Assembly (NCBI GenBank): GCA_035316325.1 | Contig: DATHJB010000181.1 | Coordinates: forward strand, 1 to 36,120 | Direction: 5' to 3' | Source of the DNA: Acidimicrobiales bacterium | GTDB lineage: Bacteria > Actinomycetota > Acidimicrobiia > Acidimicrobiales > VFJN01 | DNA length: 36,120 nt | Part shown: positions 24,753 through 32,700 of the stretch, in pieces | How the letters are laid out: each line of letters begins with the position of its first letter | Numbering within the stretch: the stretch's first letter is position 1 | Made by a program: the position numbers and the translations under genes | Notes under the pieces: generated by a model | Told to the model about the DNA's origin: nothing | The model's input: only the letters and a program-made list of their open reading frames with translations | Database searches by the model: none

Positions 24753-24978
24753 GCAGCGACTCCATCAGCGAAGCCACCGTCAGCATCTCGTCACGGTCGG
24801 CCTCGTCTGCTTCGAGAGCAGCCACCTCGGCGGTCAACTCGTCTCGGCGGCGCAGACGATCAGCGGCCGTGATCAGGGCCCGACGGATCGCTTCGGAACG
24901 CGAGAGCCCGGTGGCCTCGAGCCTTTCGAGCGCACGCTCGGATTCGTCGTCCAACCGCACCGAGATCGCCTGAACCAT
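24739..24978 (-). CDS. Ribbon-helix-helix antitoxin
   Basis: A 79-residue protein. The N-terminal AISVRLDDE strand and the helix SRSEAIRRALI form a ribbon-helix-helix DNA-binding domain (residues 3-45). The rest is a charged helix (ELTAEVAALEADEADRDE) that would wrap and neutralise the toxin. It starts 12 bp after the stop of the diacylglycerol kinase gene, and a 19-bp palindrome lies just upstream, its likely operator. Base composition here is somewhat less GC-rich than around it, consistent with a mobile toxin-antitoxin unit. Confidence 0.85.
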   Translation of the reverse strand: MVQAISVRLDDESERALERLEATGLSRSEAIRRALITAADRLRRRDELTAEVAALEADEADRDEMLTVASLMESLRAPG

Positions 24979-24987
24979 GACTCGATC

Positions 24988-25006
24988 GTATCACGAATCG
25001 TGATAC
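24988..25006. promoter_or_regulatory. 19-bp perfect palindrome, toxin-antitoxin operator candidate
   Basis: GTATCACGA-A-TCGTGATAC has 9-bp arms around one base. It lies 10 bp upstream of the antitoxin ATG and at the same time encodes the last codons of the kinase gene (Leu-Tyr-His-Asp-Ser-stop). Its sequence suits autoregulation by the ribbon-helix-helix antitoxin, alone or with the toxin. Confidence 0.75.
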
Positions 25007-25926
25007 AGATCAGTCGGCAGGACGAGGGCGAGGGCGTTGGGGGTGTGGCGGAAGGTGAAGTTCTCGGACTCGCCGAGGTAGTCGCCGTCGACCTGGTAGG
25101 GGACCGGGCCGTAGCCGCGGATGGTGAGGCCGGGCACGTCGACGCGGTAGTCGACCCAGCGGCTGCGGCGCAGGAGCTTCCCGTTGCCGAGGGCGGAGCC
25201 GATGATGCGCAGGGTGCGGGCGAAGCGCATCGTGCGGAGGGTGACGGCGGCCAGGCCGTCGTCGAGGGTCAGCTCGGGTGCCAGGTCGAGCGGGATGTTG
25301 CCCAGGTACGTGTAGGGGCTCGTGTTCATCACGATGGTGAAGTAGGCGTCGTCGATGGTCTCGCCGGTGGGGTGCTCGACGGCGAAGCGGGGGCGGCTGC
25401 GGTCGTAGTGGCGCAGCCAGGTGGCGAACGCCGCGTAGACGAACAGCGGGTGGCCGGCGTAGCGCTTCAGCTCGGCCCGCTTCTCCACCTGCTCGACCAC
25501 GGCGGCGTCGAACCCCACGCCGGTGTGGAACAGGAAGTAGCGGCCGTTGACCGACCCGAGCCCGATGCGGCGGATCGACCGGCGGGCCAGAGCATCGAGG
25601 AGCTGTCCGGTCGCCTCGATCGGGTCGTTGGGCAGGCCGACGGTGCGGGCGAACACGTTGGTCGACCCACCGGGCAGCGCCGCCAGCGCGCAGTCGGATC
25701 CGGCCAACCCGTTGGCGGCCTCGTTGAGGGTGCCGTCGCCGCCGAGGACGACGACCACCTCCGATCCGGCGGCCGCGGCGCCCTGGGCCAGCCGGGTGGC
25801 GTGGCCGCGGCGCTTGGTCTCGGCCAGGGTCACGTCGTGGTCGGCCGAGAGGGCCTTGCGGATCACGACCCGGCTGCGGGGAGTGACCGACGACGCCGAC
25901 GAGTTGACCAGGAACAGGATCTTCAC
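24991..25926 (-). CDS. Diacylglycerol kinase family lipid kinase
   Basis: A 311-residue protein of the DAGK catalytic family. The nucleotide motif GGDGTLNE is at 62-69 and PGGSTN at 85-90; FHTGVGFDA and the C-terminal VDGDYLGE complete the set. Members phosphorylate diacylglycerol or related lipids such as sphingosine or undecaprenol-type alcohols. It has no membrane segment. The GTG start at 25926 is the first in-frame start of the domain. The gene's final codons fall inside the toxin-antitoxin operator, so that pair may have inserted against its 3' end. Confidence 0.9.
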   Translation of the reverse strand: MKILFLVNSSASSVTPRSRVVIRKALSADHDVTLAETKRRGHATRLAQGAAAAGSEVVVVLGGDGTLNEAANGLAGSDCALAALPGGSTNVFARTVGLPNDPIEATGQLLDALARRSIRRIGLGSVNGRYFLFHTGVGFDAAVVEQVEKRAELKRYAGHPLFVYAAFATWLRHYDRSRPRFAVEHPTGETIDDAYFTIVMNTSPYTYLGNIPLDLAPELTLDDGLAAVTLRTMRFARTLRIIGSALGNGKLLRRSRWVDYRVDVPGLTIRGYGPVPYQVDGDYLGESENFTFRHTPNALALVLPTDLYHDS

Positions 25927-26026
25927 TGAGTCCGGAAGTTAACCGGCCTCGGCGGAGCCGAGACCGCTTCGGGCGGCGGCGGGGTGGTTGGTACGGGTAC
26001 TGCCTCGCCGGATGGGCGGATGACGG

Positions 26027-26063
26027 CGTAAGGGGGCAAGTAGTTACCCGCTGGTCACTTACG
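26027..26063. promoter_or_regulatory. Inverted repeat upstream of etfB
   Basis: CGTAAG (26027-26032) and CTTACG (26058-26063) are inverted around a 25-base loop in the 189-bp gap between the divergent kinase and etfB genes. CTCGGC-GGA-GCCGAG near 25950 is a second small hairpin in the same gap. The gap probably holds both promoters; nothing else is recognisable. Confidence 0.35.
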
Positions 26064-26115
26064 GCGAGGGTGCCTCGCGAGCTGGATTTGGACACGTCGA
26101 GAATCACCGGACACC

Positions 26116-26901
26116 ATGACCGCCATGAACGTGGTCGTGTGCGTGAAGCAGATCCCGGACCCTGCGGAGCCCGGGAAGCTCGAGGCCGACAACACCCTCG
26201 ACCGGAGCGGCAAGCTCATCCTCGACGAGTCCGACAGCTACGGCGTCGAGATGGCCCTCCAGTTGGTGGACGCGGCAGGCGGCGGCGAGGTCACCCTCGT
26301 CTCCATGGCCCCCGGTGGGGAGACCTCGGGTCTGCGCACCGCTCTGGCCATGGGTGCTGCCAAGGCGATCCTGGTGTCGGACGACGCCCTCTCGGGGGCC
26401 GGCGCGCTGGACACCGCCAAGGTGCTGGCCGCGGCCATCAAGCGGGCCGAGCCCGAGCTGGTGATCGCCGCCACCGAGTCGAGCGACGGCTACACCGGCA
26501 CCGTGCCCGAGCAGGTCGCGGCGCTGTTGGGCCTGCCGTCGATCACCTTCGCCAAGAACGTCGAGATCGTGGACGGCACCGTCAAGGTCCAGCGGCAGAC
26601 CGAGCTGGGTTACGACGAGGTCGAGGCGCCGCTGCCGGCGCTGGTCTCCGTGACCGCCGGCGTGGTCGAGCCCCGCTACCCCTCGTTCAAGGGGATCATG
26701 GCGGCGAAGTCGAAGCCGGTCGACCAGCCGACGCTCGCCGACCTCGGCATCGACCCGTCCTCCGTCGGTGCCGCCGGCGCCGGCCAGGAGATCGTCGCCG
26801 TCGACGACGCCCCCGCCCGTGAGGCCGGTGAGCTGGTCGAGGACGACGGCGAGGCCTACCAGCGTGTCGTGTCCTTCCTCGAGGACCTCAAGGTCATCTG
26901 A
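26116..26901 (+). CDS. etfB: Electron transfer flavoprotein beta subunit
   Basis: A 261-residue EtfB. It starts NVVVCVKQIPDP, the AMP-binding N-terminus, and contains EMALQLVDA and AATESSDGYTGTVPEQVAALLGLP, the family signature region (about 117-140). EtfAB takes electrons from acyl-CoA dehydrogenases and passes them to the membrane quinone oxidoreductase. Two ATGs are possible, 26116 and 26125; neither has a clear Shine-Dalgarno. etfA follows 20 bp later. Confidence 0.94.
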   Translation: MTAMNVVVCVKQIPDPAEPGKLEADNTLDRSGKLILDESDSYGVEMALQLVDAAGGGEVTLVSMAPGGETSGLRTALAMGAAKAILVSDDALSGAGALDTAKVLAAAIKRAEPELVIAATESSDGYTGTVPEQVAALLGLPSITFAKNVEIVDGTVKVQRQTELGYDEVEAPLPALVSVTAGVVEPRYPSFKGIMAAKSKPVDQPTLADLGIDPSSVGAAGAGQEIVAVDDAPAREAGELVEDDGEAYQRVVSFLEDLKVI

Positions 26902-26921
26902 GACCCAGGAGCAGAAGAACC

Positions 26922-27881
26922 ATGACTCTCAACCGCATCTGGGTCTTCGCCGAGGCCGCCGACGGCAAGGTCGCACCCATCACCCTCGAGATGCTCGCCA
27001 AGGCCCGTGAGCTGGGCGGCACCGTCGAGGCCGTGCACGGCGGCGCTGACGCCGACGCCATCGCCGCCGACCTGGGCGCCCACGGCGCCACCAAGGTGTA
27101 CGCCACCGGCGACCTGGGCGGCAGCCTGTCGGGCGTGCCGGTCGCCTCGGCCATCGCCGCGCAGGTCTCGGGCGGCAACGCCCCCGACCTGATCATGTTC
27201 GGCACCACCTACGACGGCCGCGACGTCGCCGGCCGCCTGTCGGTGGCGCTCGACAAGCCGGTGCTCACCAACAACGTCGACGTGGCGCTCGACGGCGACG
27301 CCCTCGTGGTCACCGAGCCGATCTTCGGTGGCACCAAGCTGGTGCGCTCGCGGTTCACGGTCGACGGGCCGCACATCGCCCTGTTCCGGCCCAAGTCGTT
27401 CACCGCCGAGGCGTCGGGCGGCGGGGCCGCGGCCGTCGAGACCATCGACGTGCCCGAGCCCGGTTCCGCCAAGGTCACCAACCGCCACGTCGAGGAGTCG
27501 TCGGGCCCGAAGCTCGACGAGGCCGACATCGTGGTGTCGGGCGGCCGGGGCCTGGGCGAGGCCGACAAGTACGCCATCATCGAGGAGCTGGCGAGCCTGC
27601 TGAAGGCCGCGCCGGGCGCCTCCCGGGCCATCGTCGACGCCGGCTGGGTGCCCTACAGCTACCAGGTCGGCCAGACCGGCAAGGTGGTGAAGCCCACCGT
27701 CTACATCGCCGCCGGCATCTCGGGTGCCACGCAGCACCTGGTCGGCATGAAGGGCTCGAAGAACATCATCGCGATCAACAAGGACCCCGAGGCCCCCATC
27801 TTCTCGGTGGCCGACCTCGGCATCGTGGGCGACGTCCACAAGGTCCTCCCCAAGCTGGTCGAAGCCCTCAAGTCCCGCTGA
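26922..27881 (+). CDS. etfA: Electron transfer flavoprotein alpha subunit
   Basis: A 319-residue EtfA. The C-terminal FAD-binding domain carries [38 protein letters not shown] and [11 protein letters not shown] (about 205-295), all hallmark stretches. The N-terminal half pairs with EtfB. The ATG at 26922 has AGGAG about nine bases upstream. It ends where the GrpB-family frame begins to read. Confidence 0.95.
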   Translation: MTLNRIWVFAEAADGKVAPITLEMLAKARELGGTVEAVHGGADADAIAADLGAHGATKVYATGDLGGSLSGVPVASAIAAQVSGGNAPDLIMFGTTYDGRDVAGRLSVALDKPVLTNNVDVALDGDALVVTEPIFGGTKLVRSRFTVDGPHIALFRPKSFTAEASGGGAAAVETIDVPEPGSAKVTNRHVEESSGPKLDEADIVVSGGRGLGEADKYAIIEELASLLKAAPGASRAIVDAGWVPYSYQVGQTGKVVKPTVYIAAGISGATQHLVGMKGSKNIIAINKDPEAPIFSVADLGIVGDVHKVLPKLVEALKSR

Positions 27882-27928
27882 CGCTCCACGTCGGCGTCGT
27901 CGGCCCGGACGGCCCGCTACGAGCGATC

Positions 27929-28660
27929 GTGGCGGGCCGCCTGCAGTCCCTCGCCGGCGACGAGGCGGCCGTCCGCGAGCTGGCGGCACCATCGTTCGCG
28001 CACCTGCTGGTGGGCGTCGGACACGTCGATCCGGCCAGGGTCGACGTCCGCATCGAGCCGGGCGACGTCGACGAGCTGTGGGCGCGGCGGCTGGCACCGT
28101 TCGCGGCGAACCTGCGCGCCGGTCGGCGGGCGCCTCGCCGGCGCCAGGCAGTGCTGTCCCCGCCCGACCCGACCTGGCCGGCCCAGGCGGCGCGGCTGAT
28201 CGCCCGCCTCGTGGCCGTCGTCGGCGACCCGGTGGTCCGGATCGACCACATCGGGTCGACGTCGGTGCCCGGCCTGCCGGCCAAGGACCTCGTCGACATC
28301 CAGGTCGTCGTGGCGGACCTCGACATGGGGCGCCGAGTGGCCCGGCGAGCGCCGGAGGCCGGGTTCGTCCACGTCGCCGGAGAGTGGTTCGGCGAGGACC
28401 GGAACGGCGACGAGCACCCCGAGGAGGTGCTGGTCGACGCCGACCCGGGGCGACCGGTCAACGTCAACGTCCGGCCGCTGACCGGCCCGGTCTGGCGCGA
28501 GGCGCTGCGGTTCCGCGACTGGCTGCGGACGCACCCCGACGAGCGCGACGCCTACGCGGCCATGAAGCAGGCACTCGCCGGGACCACCACCGACGTCGAT
28601 GCCTACAGCACCGGCAAGATGCCCTGGATCCGGGCCGCGTTGCGGCGGGCCGAGCGCTAG
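27929..28660 (+). CDS. GrpB-family protein with degenerate CoaE-like N-terminus
   Basis: A 243-residue protein. Residues 70-240 match the GrpB nucleotidyltransferase-fold domain: DHIGSTSVPGLPAKDLVDIQV (about 109-129), DPGRPVNVNVR and FRDWLRTHPDERDAY. In mycobacterial CoaE this domain is fused behind dephospho-CoA kinase. The stretch before it, ELWARRLAPFAANL, resembles the CoaE-GrpB joint. The frame stays open upstream to 27878 (CTG) and reads [16 protein letters not shown], which looks like a P-loop that has lost its Lys. I infer a former CoaE-GrpB fusion with most of the kinase gone. The start is uncertain; GTG 27929 is the first normal codon. Confidence 0.8.
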   Translation: MAGRLQSLAGDEAAVRELAAPSFAHLLVGVGHVDPARVDVRIEPGDVDELWARRLAPFAANLRAGRRAPRRRQAVLSPPDPTWPAQAARLIARLVAVVGDPVVRIDHIGSTSVPGLPAKDLVDIQVVVADLDMGRRVARRAPEAGFVHVAGEWFGEDRNGDEHPEEVLVDADPGRPVNVNVRPLTGPVWREALRFRDWLRTHPDERDAYAAMKQALAGTTTDVDAYSTGKMPWIRAALRRAER

Positions 28661-29511
28661 CTGCTGAACGTGTCGCAGTCTTCGCTGCGGCCGGACTGGA
28701 AGCCGGCGTCGAACCAGCGTTGGCGTTGGGTGGAGGAGCCGTGGGTCCAGGTCTCGGGGTTGACGGACATGCCGGCCTGGGCCTGGATGCGGTCGTCGCC
28801 GACGCCCTGGGCGGCCGCCAGGCCCTCCTCGATGTCGCCGGCCTCCAGATCGCCCCGGGCGTACACGGAGTGGGCCCACACGCCCGCCAGGCAGTCGGCC
28901 TGCAGCTCCAGCTTCACCGACCACTCGTTGGCCTCCGCCTGCGAGCCCGCGGACTGCTCCTCCTGGCGCACCTCGTCGCTGATCCCCAGCAGGTTCTGCA
29001 CGTGGTGGCCGATCTCGTGGGCGATCACGTACGCCTGGGCGAAGTCGCCGGGGGCGCCGAAGCGGCTGCTGAGCTCCCGGAAGAAGTCGAGGTCGATGTA
29101 CACCTCCTTGTCGGCCGGGCAGTAGAAGGGCCCGACGGCCGAGGTCGCCGGCCCGCAGCCGGTCTGCACCTGGCCCGTGAACATGTTCACGCGGGCGTAT
29201 TCGTACTGCCGGCCCGACTGCTGGAACTCGTCGTCCCACAGCGCCTGCACGTCCTCGGTGAGGAACGTGACGAACTCCGACTCCTCGGTCGGCGGCGCGG
29301 CGGTGCCGCTCGGCTCTGCGGCCGGCACGGCGCCCCCGAGCTGGCCGAGGACGTCACCGACGTTGCCGCCTCCTCCGCCGCCGAGCACGTTGAGCAGCAG
29401 GACGACGAGCCCGATGAGCCCACCGCCCGCCGCCGCGCCCATCCCCAGCCGGCCGCCGGACATGCCACGCATGTCGTCGACGTGATCGCTCTGCGTACGC
29501 TTCCACTTCAC
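28657..29511 (-). CDS. Neutral zinc metallopeptidase, membrane-anchored (YpfJ/KPN_02809 family)
   Basis: A 284-residue protein. A short basic N-terminus (KWKRTQSDHVDDMRG) is followed by one membrane segment (about 24-42), a Gly-rich linker and the peptidase domain. The zinc site is HEIGHH (H165, E166, H169) in YVIAHEIGHHVQNLLG; a later Glu in LELQADCLAGVWAH is the likely third ligand. Cys pairs (C119/C131, and others) could form disulfides outside the cell. The frame continues upstream past 29511, but that part is antisense to the lactone oxidase gene; GTG 29511 gives the family's usual Lys-Trp start. The biological substrate is unknown. Confidence 0.9.
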   Translation of the reverse strand: MKWKRTQSDHVDDMRGMSGGRLGMGAAAGGGLIGLVVLLLNVLGGGGGGNVGDVLGQLGGAVPAAEPSGTAAPPTEESEFVTFLTEDVQALWDDEFQQSGRQYEYARVNMFTGQVQTGCGPATSAVGPFYCPADKEVYIDLDFFRELSSRFGAPGDFAQAYVIAHEIGHHVQNLLGISDEVRQEEQSAGSQAEANEWSVKLELQADCLAGVWAHSVYARGDLEAGDIEEGLAAAQGVGDDRIQAQAGMSVNPETWTHGSSTQRQRWFDAGFQSGRSEDCDTFSS

Positions 29512-29559
29512 CGGATAGTGATACCCGATGCCGCTCTCGAGCGACGACCTGTGAGCGCC

Positions 29560-29572
29560 GACGAAATTCGTC
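29560..29572. promoter_or_regulatory. 13-bp palindrome in divergent promoter
   Basis: GACGAA-A-TTCGTC is a perfect inverted repeat 15 bp upstream of the lactone oxidase ATG and 48 bp from the metallopeptidase start. TACGAT follows two bases later and could be a -10 element for the plus-strand gene, giving a very short leader. Confidence 0.45.
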
Positions 29573-29587
29573 ATACGATGACCGCCC

Positions 29588-30937
29588 ATGCGCACTGGGA
29601 CGCGCGGGAGTTGGACGAACTGGGGCGGGAACCAGGCCTGCGCCCCTGTCGCGTCCGCCCGTCCCTCGACCGAGGACGAGCTGGTCCAGACGGTGAAGGA
29701 CGCGGCCACCCTGGATCGGCGCGTGAAGGTGGTCGGTGCCGGCCACTCGTTCACCGCGATCGCCTGCACGGACGGCGTCATGGTCGATCTCTCCGACTAC
29801 GGCCGGGTCCTGGGCCACGACGCCGAGCGCCGGACGGTCACCGTCGAAGCCGGCATCCCGCTGCACCGCCTGAGCCGGGAGCTCGACGCCCGGGGCCTCG
29901 CTCTGCAGAACATGGGCGACATCGACCGCCAGACGATCGCCGGCGCCACCCAGACGGCCACGCACGGCACCGGGCTGCGCTTCGGGAACCTGTCGTCGCA
30001 GATCGTCGGGCTGCGGCTCGTCACCGCCGACGGATCGGTGATCGACTGCTCACCCACCCACGAGGCCGAGGTCTTCGACTCCGCCCGCGTCGGGCTCGGG
30101 GCGCTCGGCGTGCTGTCCACCGTCACGCTGCAGTGCGAGCCGGCGTTCCGGTTGCACGCCGTGGAGGAGCCCCGCCGGGTCGACGAGGTGCTCGCCGAGC
30201 TCGACGAGCTGGTGGAGGGCAACGACCACTTCGAGTTCTTCTGGGTCCCCCACACCGGCTGGGCGCTCACCAAGCGCAACCAGCGCACCGACGAGCCGGC
30301 GCAACCCCGGTCACGTCGCAAGGAGTGGATCGACGACGTGCTCGTCACCAACGTGCTGTTCGGCGCCGCCTGCCGGGTGGGACGCTGGCGGCCGTCGCTG
30401 GTGCCGCGGGTCGCCAAGCTCGTCCCGAGCAGCGGTCGCGTCGAGTACACCGACCGCTCCGACAAGGTCTTCACCAGCCCCCGGTACGTGCACTTCCTGG
30501 AGATGGAGTACGCCATCCCGCGGGAGGCCGTCCCCGAGGCCCTCAACCGGGTCCGTGCCCTGGTCGACCAGCTCGGCATGCAGCTGAGCTTCCCCGTCGA
30601 GGTGCGCATGACGGCCGGTGACGAGATCCCGCTCTCGACGGCGCACGGCCGCGAGACTGGCTACGTAGCCGTGCACGTCTACAGAGGTACGCCATTCGAC
30701 GCTTATTTCACGGGCGTCGAGGGAATCATGGACACCTACGGCGGGCGGCCGCATTGGGGAAAGATGCACTTCCAAAGTCACGAAACGCTGGCCCCGCGCT
30801 ATCCCGCTTGGGATCGCTTCCAGACGGTGCGCGCCCGGCTCGATCCCACCGGACGCTTCGCCAACCCGTACCTCGACCGTGTGCTCGGCCCAGCCGCCAG
30901 TGCCGCCACCGGTCCGGCCTCAGCAGGAGTTGCTTGA
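29588..30937 (+). CDS. FAD-linked sugar-1,4-lactone oxidase (D-arabinono/L-gulono type)
   Basis: A 449-residue protein of the vanillyl-alcohol-oxidase superfamily. The FAD domain has RRVKVVGAGHSFTAIACTDG (about 44-63), with the His that may hold FAD covalently, and GATQTATHGTG. The C-terminal ALO domain ends with the active-site HWGKMH (389-394) and DPTGRFANPYL. Relatives oxidise aldonolactones to ascorbate-like products, with O2 or another acceptor. Codon use between about 30660 and 30800 is less GC-biased than in the rest of the gene. The EAL gene starts one base after its stop. Confidence 0.9.
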   Translation: MRTGTRGSWTNWGGNQACAPVASARPSTEDELVQTVKDAATLDRRVKVVGAGHSFTAIACTDGVMVDLSDYGRVLGHDAERRTVTVEAGIPLHRLSRELDARGLALQNMGDIDRQTIAGATQTATHGTGLRFGNLSSQIVGLRLVTADGSVIDCSPTHEAEVFDSARVGLGALGVLSTVTLQCEPAFRLHAVEEPRRVDEVLAELDELVEGNDHFEFFWVPHTGWALTKRNQRTDEPAQPRSRRKEWIDDVLVTNVLFGAACRVGRWRPSLVPRVAKLVPSSGRVEYTDRSDKVFTSPRYVHFLEMEYAIPREAVPEALNRVRALVDQLGMQLSFPVEVRMTAGDEIPLSTAHGRETGYVAVHVYRGTPFDAYFTGVEGIMDTYGGRPHWGKMHFQSHETLAPRYPAWDRFQTVRARLDPTGRFANPYLDRVLGPAASAATGPASAGVA

Positions 30938-30938
30938 C

Positions 30939-31874
30939 GTGGCTGCTCTCATCGTGCACGGTGCGGACGGCGGCAGTCCTCCGTCTGGGAGCCTCATGAA
31001 CGGCGAACGCACCGTCCGCAAGCTCGGGACCGAGCTGTGGACGGCGATCGGTGGCGGCGACATCGATGTCTGCTACCAGCCCAAGGTCGAGATGGCCACG
31101 GGCATAGTCCGTGGTGCGGAGGCGCTCGTGCGCTGGTACCACCCGCGCCTGGGACGGGTGCGGCCGTCGAAGCTCGTGCAGGTGGCCGAGCGCACCGGGG
31201 CCATCCGGCCGCTGACCATGTGGGTGATGCAGCACGCCCTGGCCGAGTGCAAGGGCTGGCGTGACCACGGCTGGGACCTGGGCGTCGCCGTGAACCTCTC
31301 GGCGCGGAACCTGGTCGACCGGCGCCTGGCCACCGACGTGGCCCGGCTGCTCGACGAGCTGGGCGTGCCCGCCGCGTCGCTCACCCTGGAGATCACCGAG
31401 ACGATGGTGGTCGGCGAGTCGCAGCGGTCGCTCGACGTGGTGCAGTCGCTGGTGGAGCTGGGCGTGAAGATCTCCTGCGACGACTTCGGCACCGGCTACG
31501 CGTCGCTGGCCCGGCTGCGGCGGCTGCCGATCAACGAGATCAAGGTCGACCGGTCGTTCGTCGCCCGCATGGCCGACGACGACACGGACCGGGCCATCAC
31601 CCGCTCGGTGCTGGCGCTGGGCCGGGGCCTGGGGCTGACCACGGTCGCCGAGGGCGTCGAGGACCAGGGCGGCTGGGACATCCTGCGGGCCTTCGGATGT
31701 GACCAGGCGCAGGGCTTCCTCGTGAGCCGGCCGCTCGCCGCGTCACGGTTCCGGGAGTGGATGACCCGCCAGCCGGCGTCGGCCCGCCCGGCGTTCTCGT
31801 CGTCGAGCCCACTGACCGCCCGCTCGATCGGGGCCGCCCAGGCGTCCCCGCTGCAGACCAGCGGCCAGAGTTAG
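30939..31874 (+). CDS. EAL-domain protein, probable c-di-GMP phosphodiesterase
   Basis: A 311-residue protein that is almost entirely one EAL domain. The active-site set is visible: E61-A-L63 in GAEALVRW, N119 in AVNLSARN, E151 in LEITE, DDFGTG (181-186), K202 and D204 in IKVDRSF, and E238 and E241 in VAEGVE. All metal- and substrate-binding residues are kept, so hydrolysis of c-di-GMP is likely. No sensory domain is fused, and the C-terminus is Ser/Ala-rich. I chose GTG 30939, nine bases after AGGAG; ATG 30996 is an alternative with GGGAG before it. Confidence 0.9.
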   Translation: MAALIVHGADGGSPPSGSLMNGERTVRKLGTELWTAIGGGDIDVCYQPKVEMATGIVRGAEALVRWYHPRLGRVRPSKLVQVAERTGAIRPLTMWVMQHALAECKGWRDHGWDLGVAVNLSARNLVDRRLATDVARLLDELGVPAASLTLEITETMVVGESQRSLDVVQSLVELGVKISCDDFGTGYASLARLRRLPINEIKVDRSFVARMADDDTDRAITRSVLALGRGLGLTTVAEGVEDQGGWDILRAFGCDQAQGFLVSRPLAASRFREWMTRQPASARPAFSSSSPLTARSIGAAQASPLQTSGQS

Positions 31875-31889
31875 CGCCCGTCCATCCCG

Positions 31890-31936
31890 AAATTGCGTTC
31901 GTCTGCCCGCTCCATGCGGGTTTTCGAACGCAATTT
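31890..31936. terminator. Nested hairpin terminator at convergent ends
   Basis: The outer arms AAATTGCGTTCG (31890-31901) and CGAACGCAATTT (31925-31936) are perfectly complementary over 12 bp. Inside lies CCCGC-TCCAT-GCGGG followed by TTTT (31906-31924), a small intrinsic terminator for the plus-strand EAL gene. The outer repeat would also serve the minus-strand gene ending at 31951. Confidence 0.75.
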
Positions 31937-31950
31937 GCTGCGGGGTGGGG

Positions 31951-32700
31951 TCAGACGAGGGGCCAGGGGTAGGCGCGGCCGCTGCCGTCGATCGGGAAGC
32001 GGCTGCGGTCGTCGGCCACGTGGCGGGCACGGCGCAGGAGGGCATCCCGCTCGTCGGGGTCGAGGAGGGCGCACAGGTCGTCGGGGAGGCCCTGGTCGAC
32101 CAGCCGGGCGGCGTCGGCCCGGAGGTGGTCGGGGATCGCCTCGCCGCCGAACTCCCAGATCACCGTGCGTAGCTTCGGCTCGACGTGGAACGACAGGGCG
32201 TTGTCGACCGCCCAGATACGCCCGCCCTCCAGGGCCAGCAGGCAGTGGCCGCTCTTGCGGTCGGTCTGGTTGGCGAGCAGGTCGAAGCAGCAGATCGTGC
32301 GCAGCTGCGGGTGGTGGGCGTCGTCCTCGTAGAGGCTGAAGTAGTGCTCCTCGGTCTGGAAGGGCACGAAGCGCTGCAGCGAGCCGACGCCGTAGGGCAG
32401 GTCGTCGCGCAGCACGGTCTCCGGGACGATGCCCCAGCCCAGCGCCTCCGACAGCTGGTAGGCCGCGACCTCGCGCTTGTCGAGGCCGGCGGGGAAGTCC
32501 CACAGCGGCCGCTCGCCCCGGCGGGGCTTGTAGACCGCCTGGATCGACCCGCCCTCGCCGCCGCCGCCCTCGCGCTCGGCGCTCTCGCTGTCGCCCCCAC
32601 CGCACACCTGAGCGAGCAGCGTCGCGTTCGATCCCCACGGCATCCGCCCCAGCACCTCGACCTGCCCCCGGCGGAGGAGATTCAGTTCATCCGTGGGCAC
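31951..32700 (-). CDS. SCO1664-family protein, PI3/4-kinase- or HipA-like fold
   Basis: A 249-residue protein of a conserved actinobacterial family. It carries kinase-like signatures: K58 in AVYKPRRGE, E77 in DKREVAAYQL, CCFDLLANQTDRKSGHCL (138-155) resembling the catalytic loop of HipA and PI3/4 kinases, and AVDNALSF (D166), the metal-binding position. The substrate is unknown. An acidic/Gly-rich insert (about 34-52) separates the first strands. I chose GTG 32700, giving a 19-bp overlap with the DUF3090 gene. In mycobacteria the equivalent genes are Rv2133c-Rv2135c, near mshC; no mycothiol gene is visible here. Confidence 0.85.
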   Translation of the reverse strand: MPTDELNLLRRGQVEVLGRMPWGSNATLLAQVCGGGDSESAEREGGGGEGGSIQAVYKPRRGERPLWDFPAGLDKREVAAYQLSEALGWGIVPETVLRDDLPYGVGSLQRFVPFQTEEHYFSLYEDDAHHPQLRTICCFDLLANQTDRKSGHCLLALEGGRIWAVDNALSFHVEPKLRTVIWEFGGEAIPDHLRADAARLVDQGLPDDLCALLDPDERDALLRRARHVADDRSRFPIDGSGRAYPWPLV

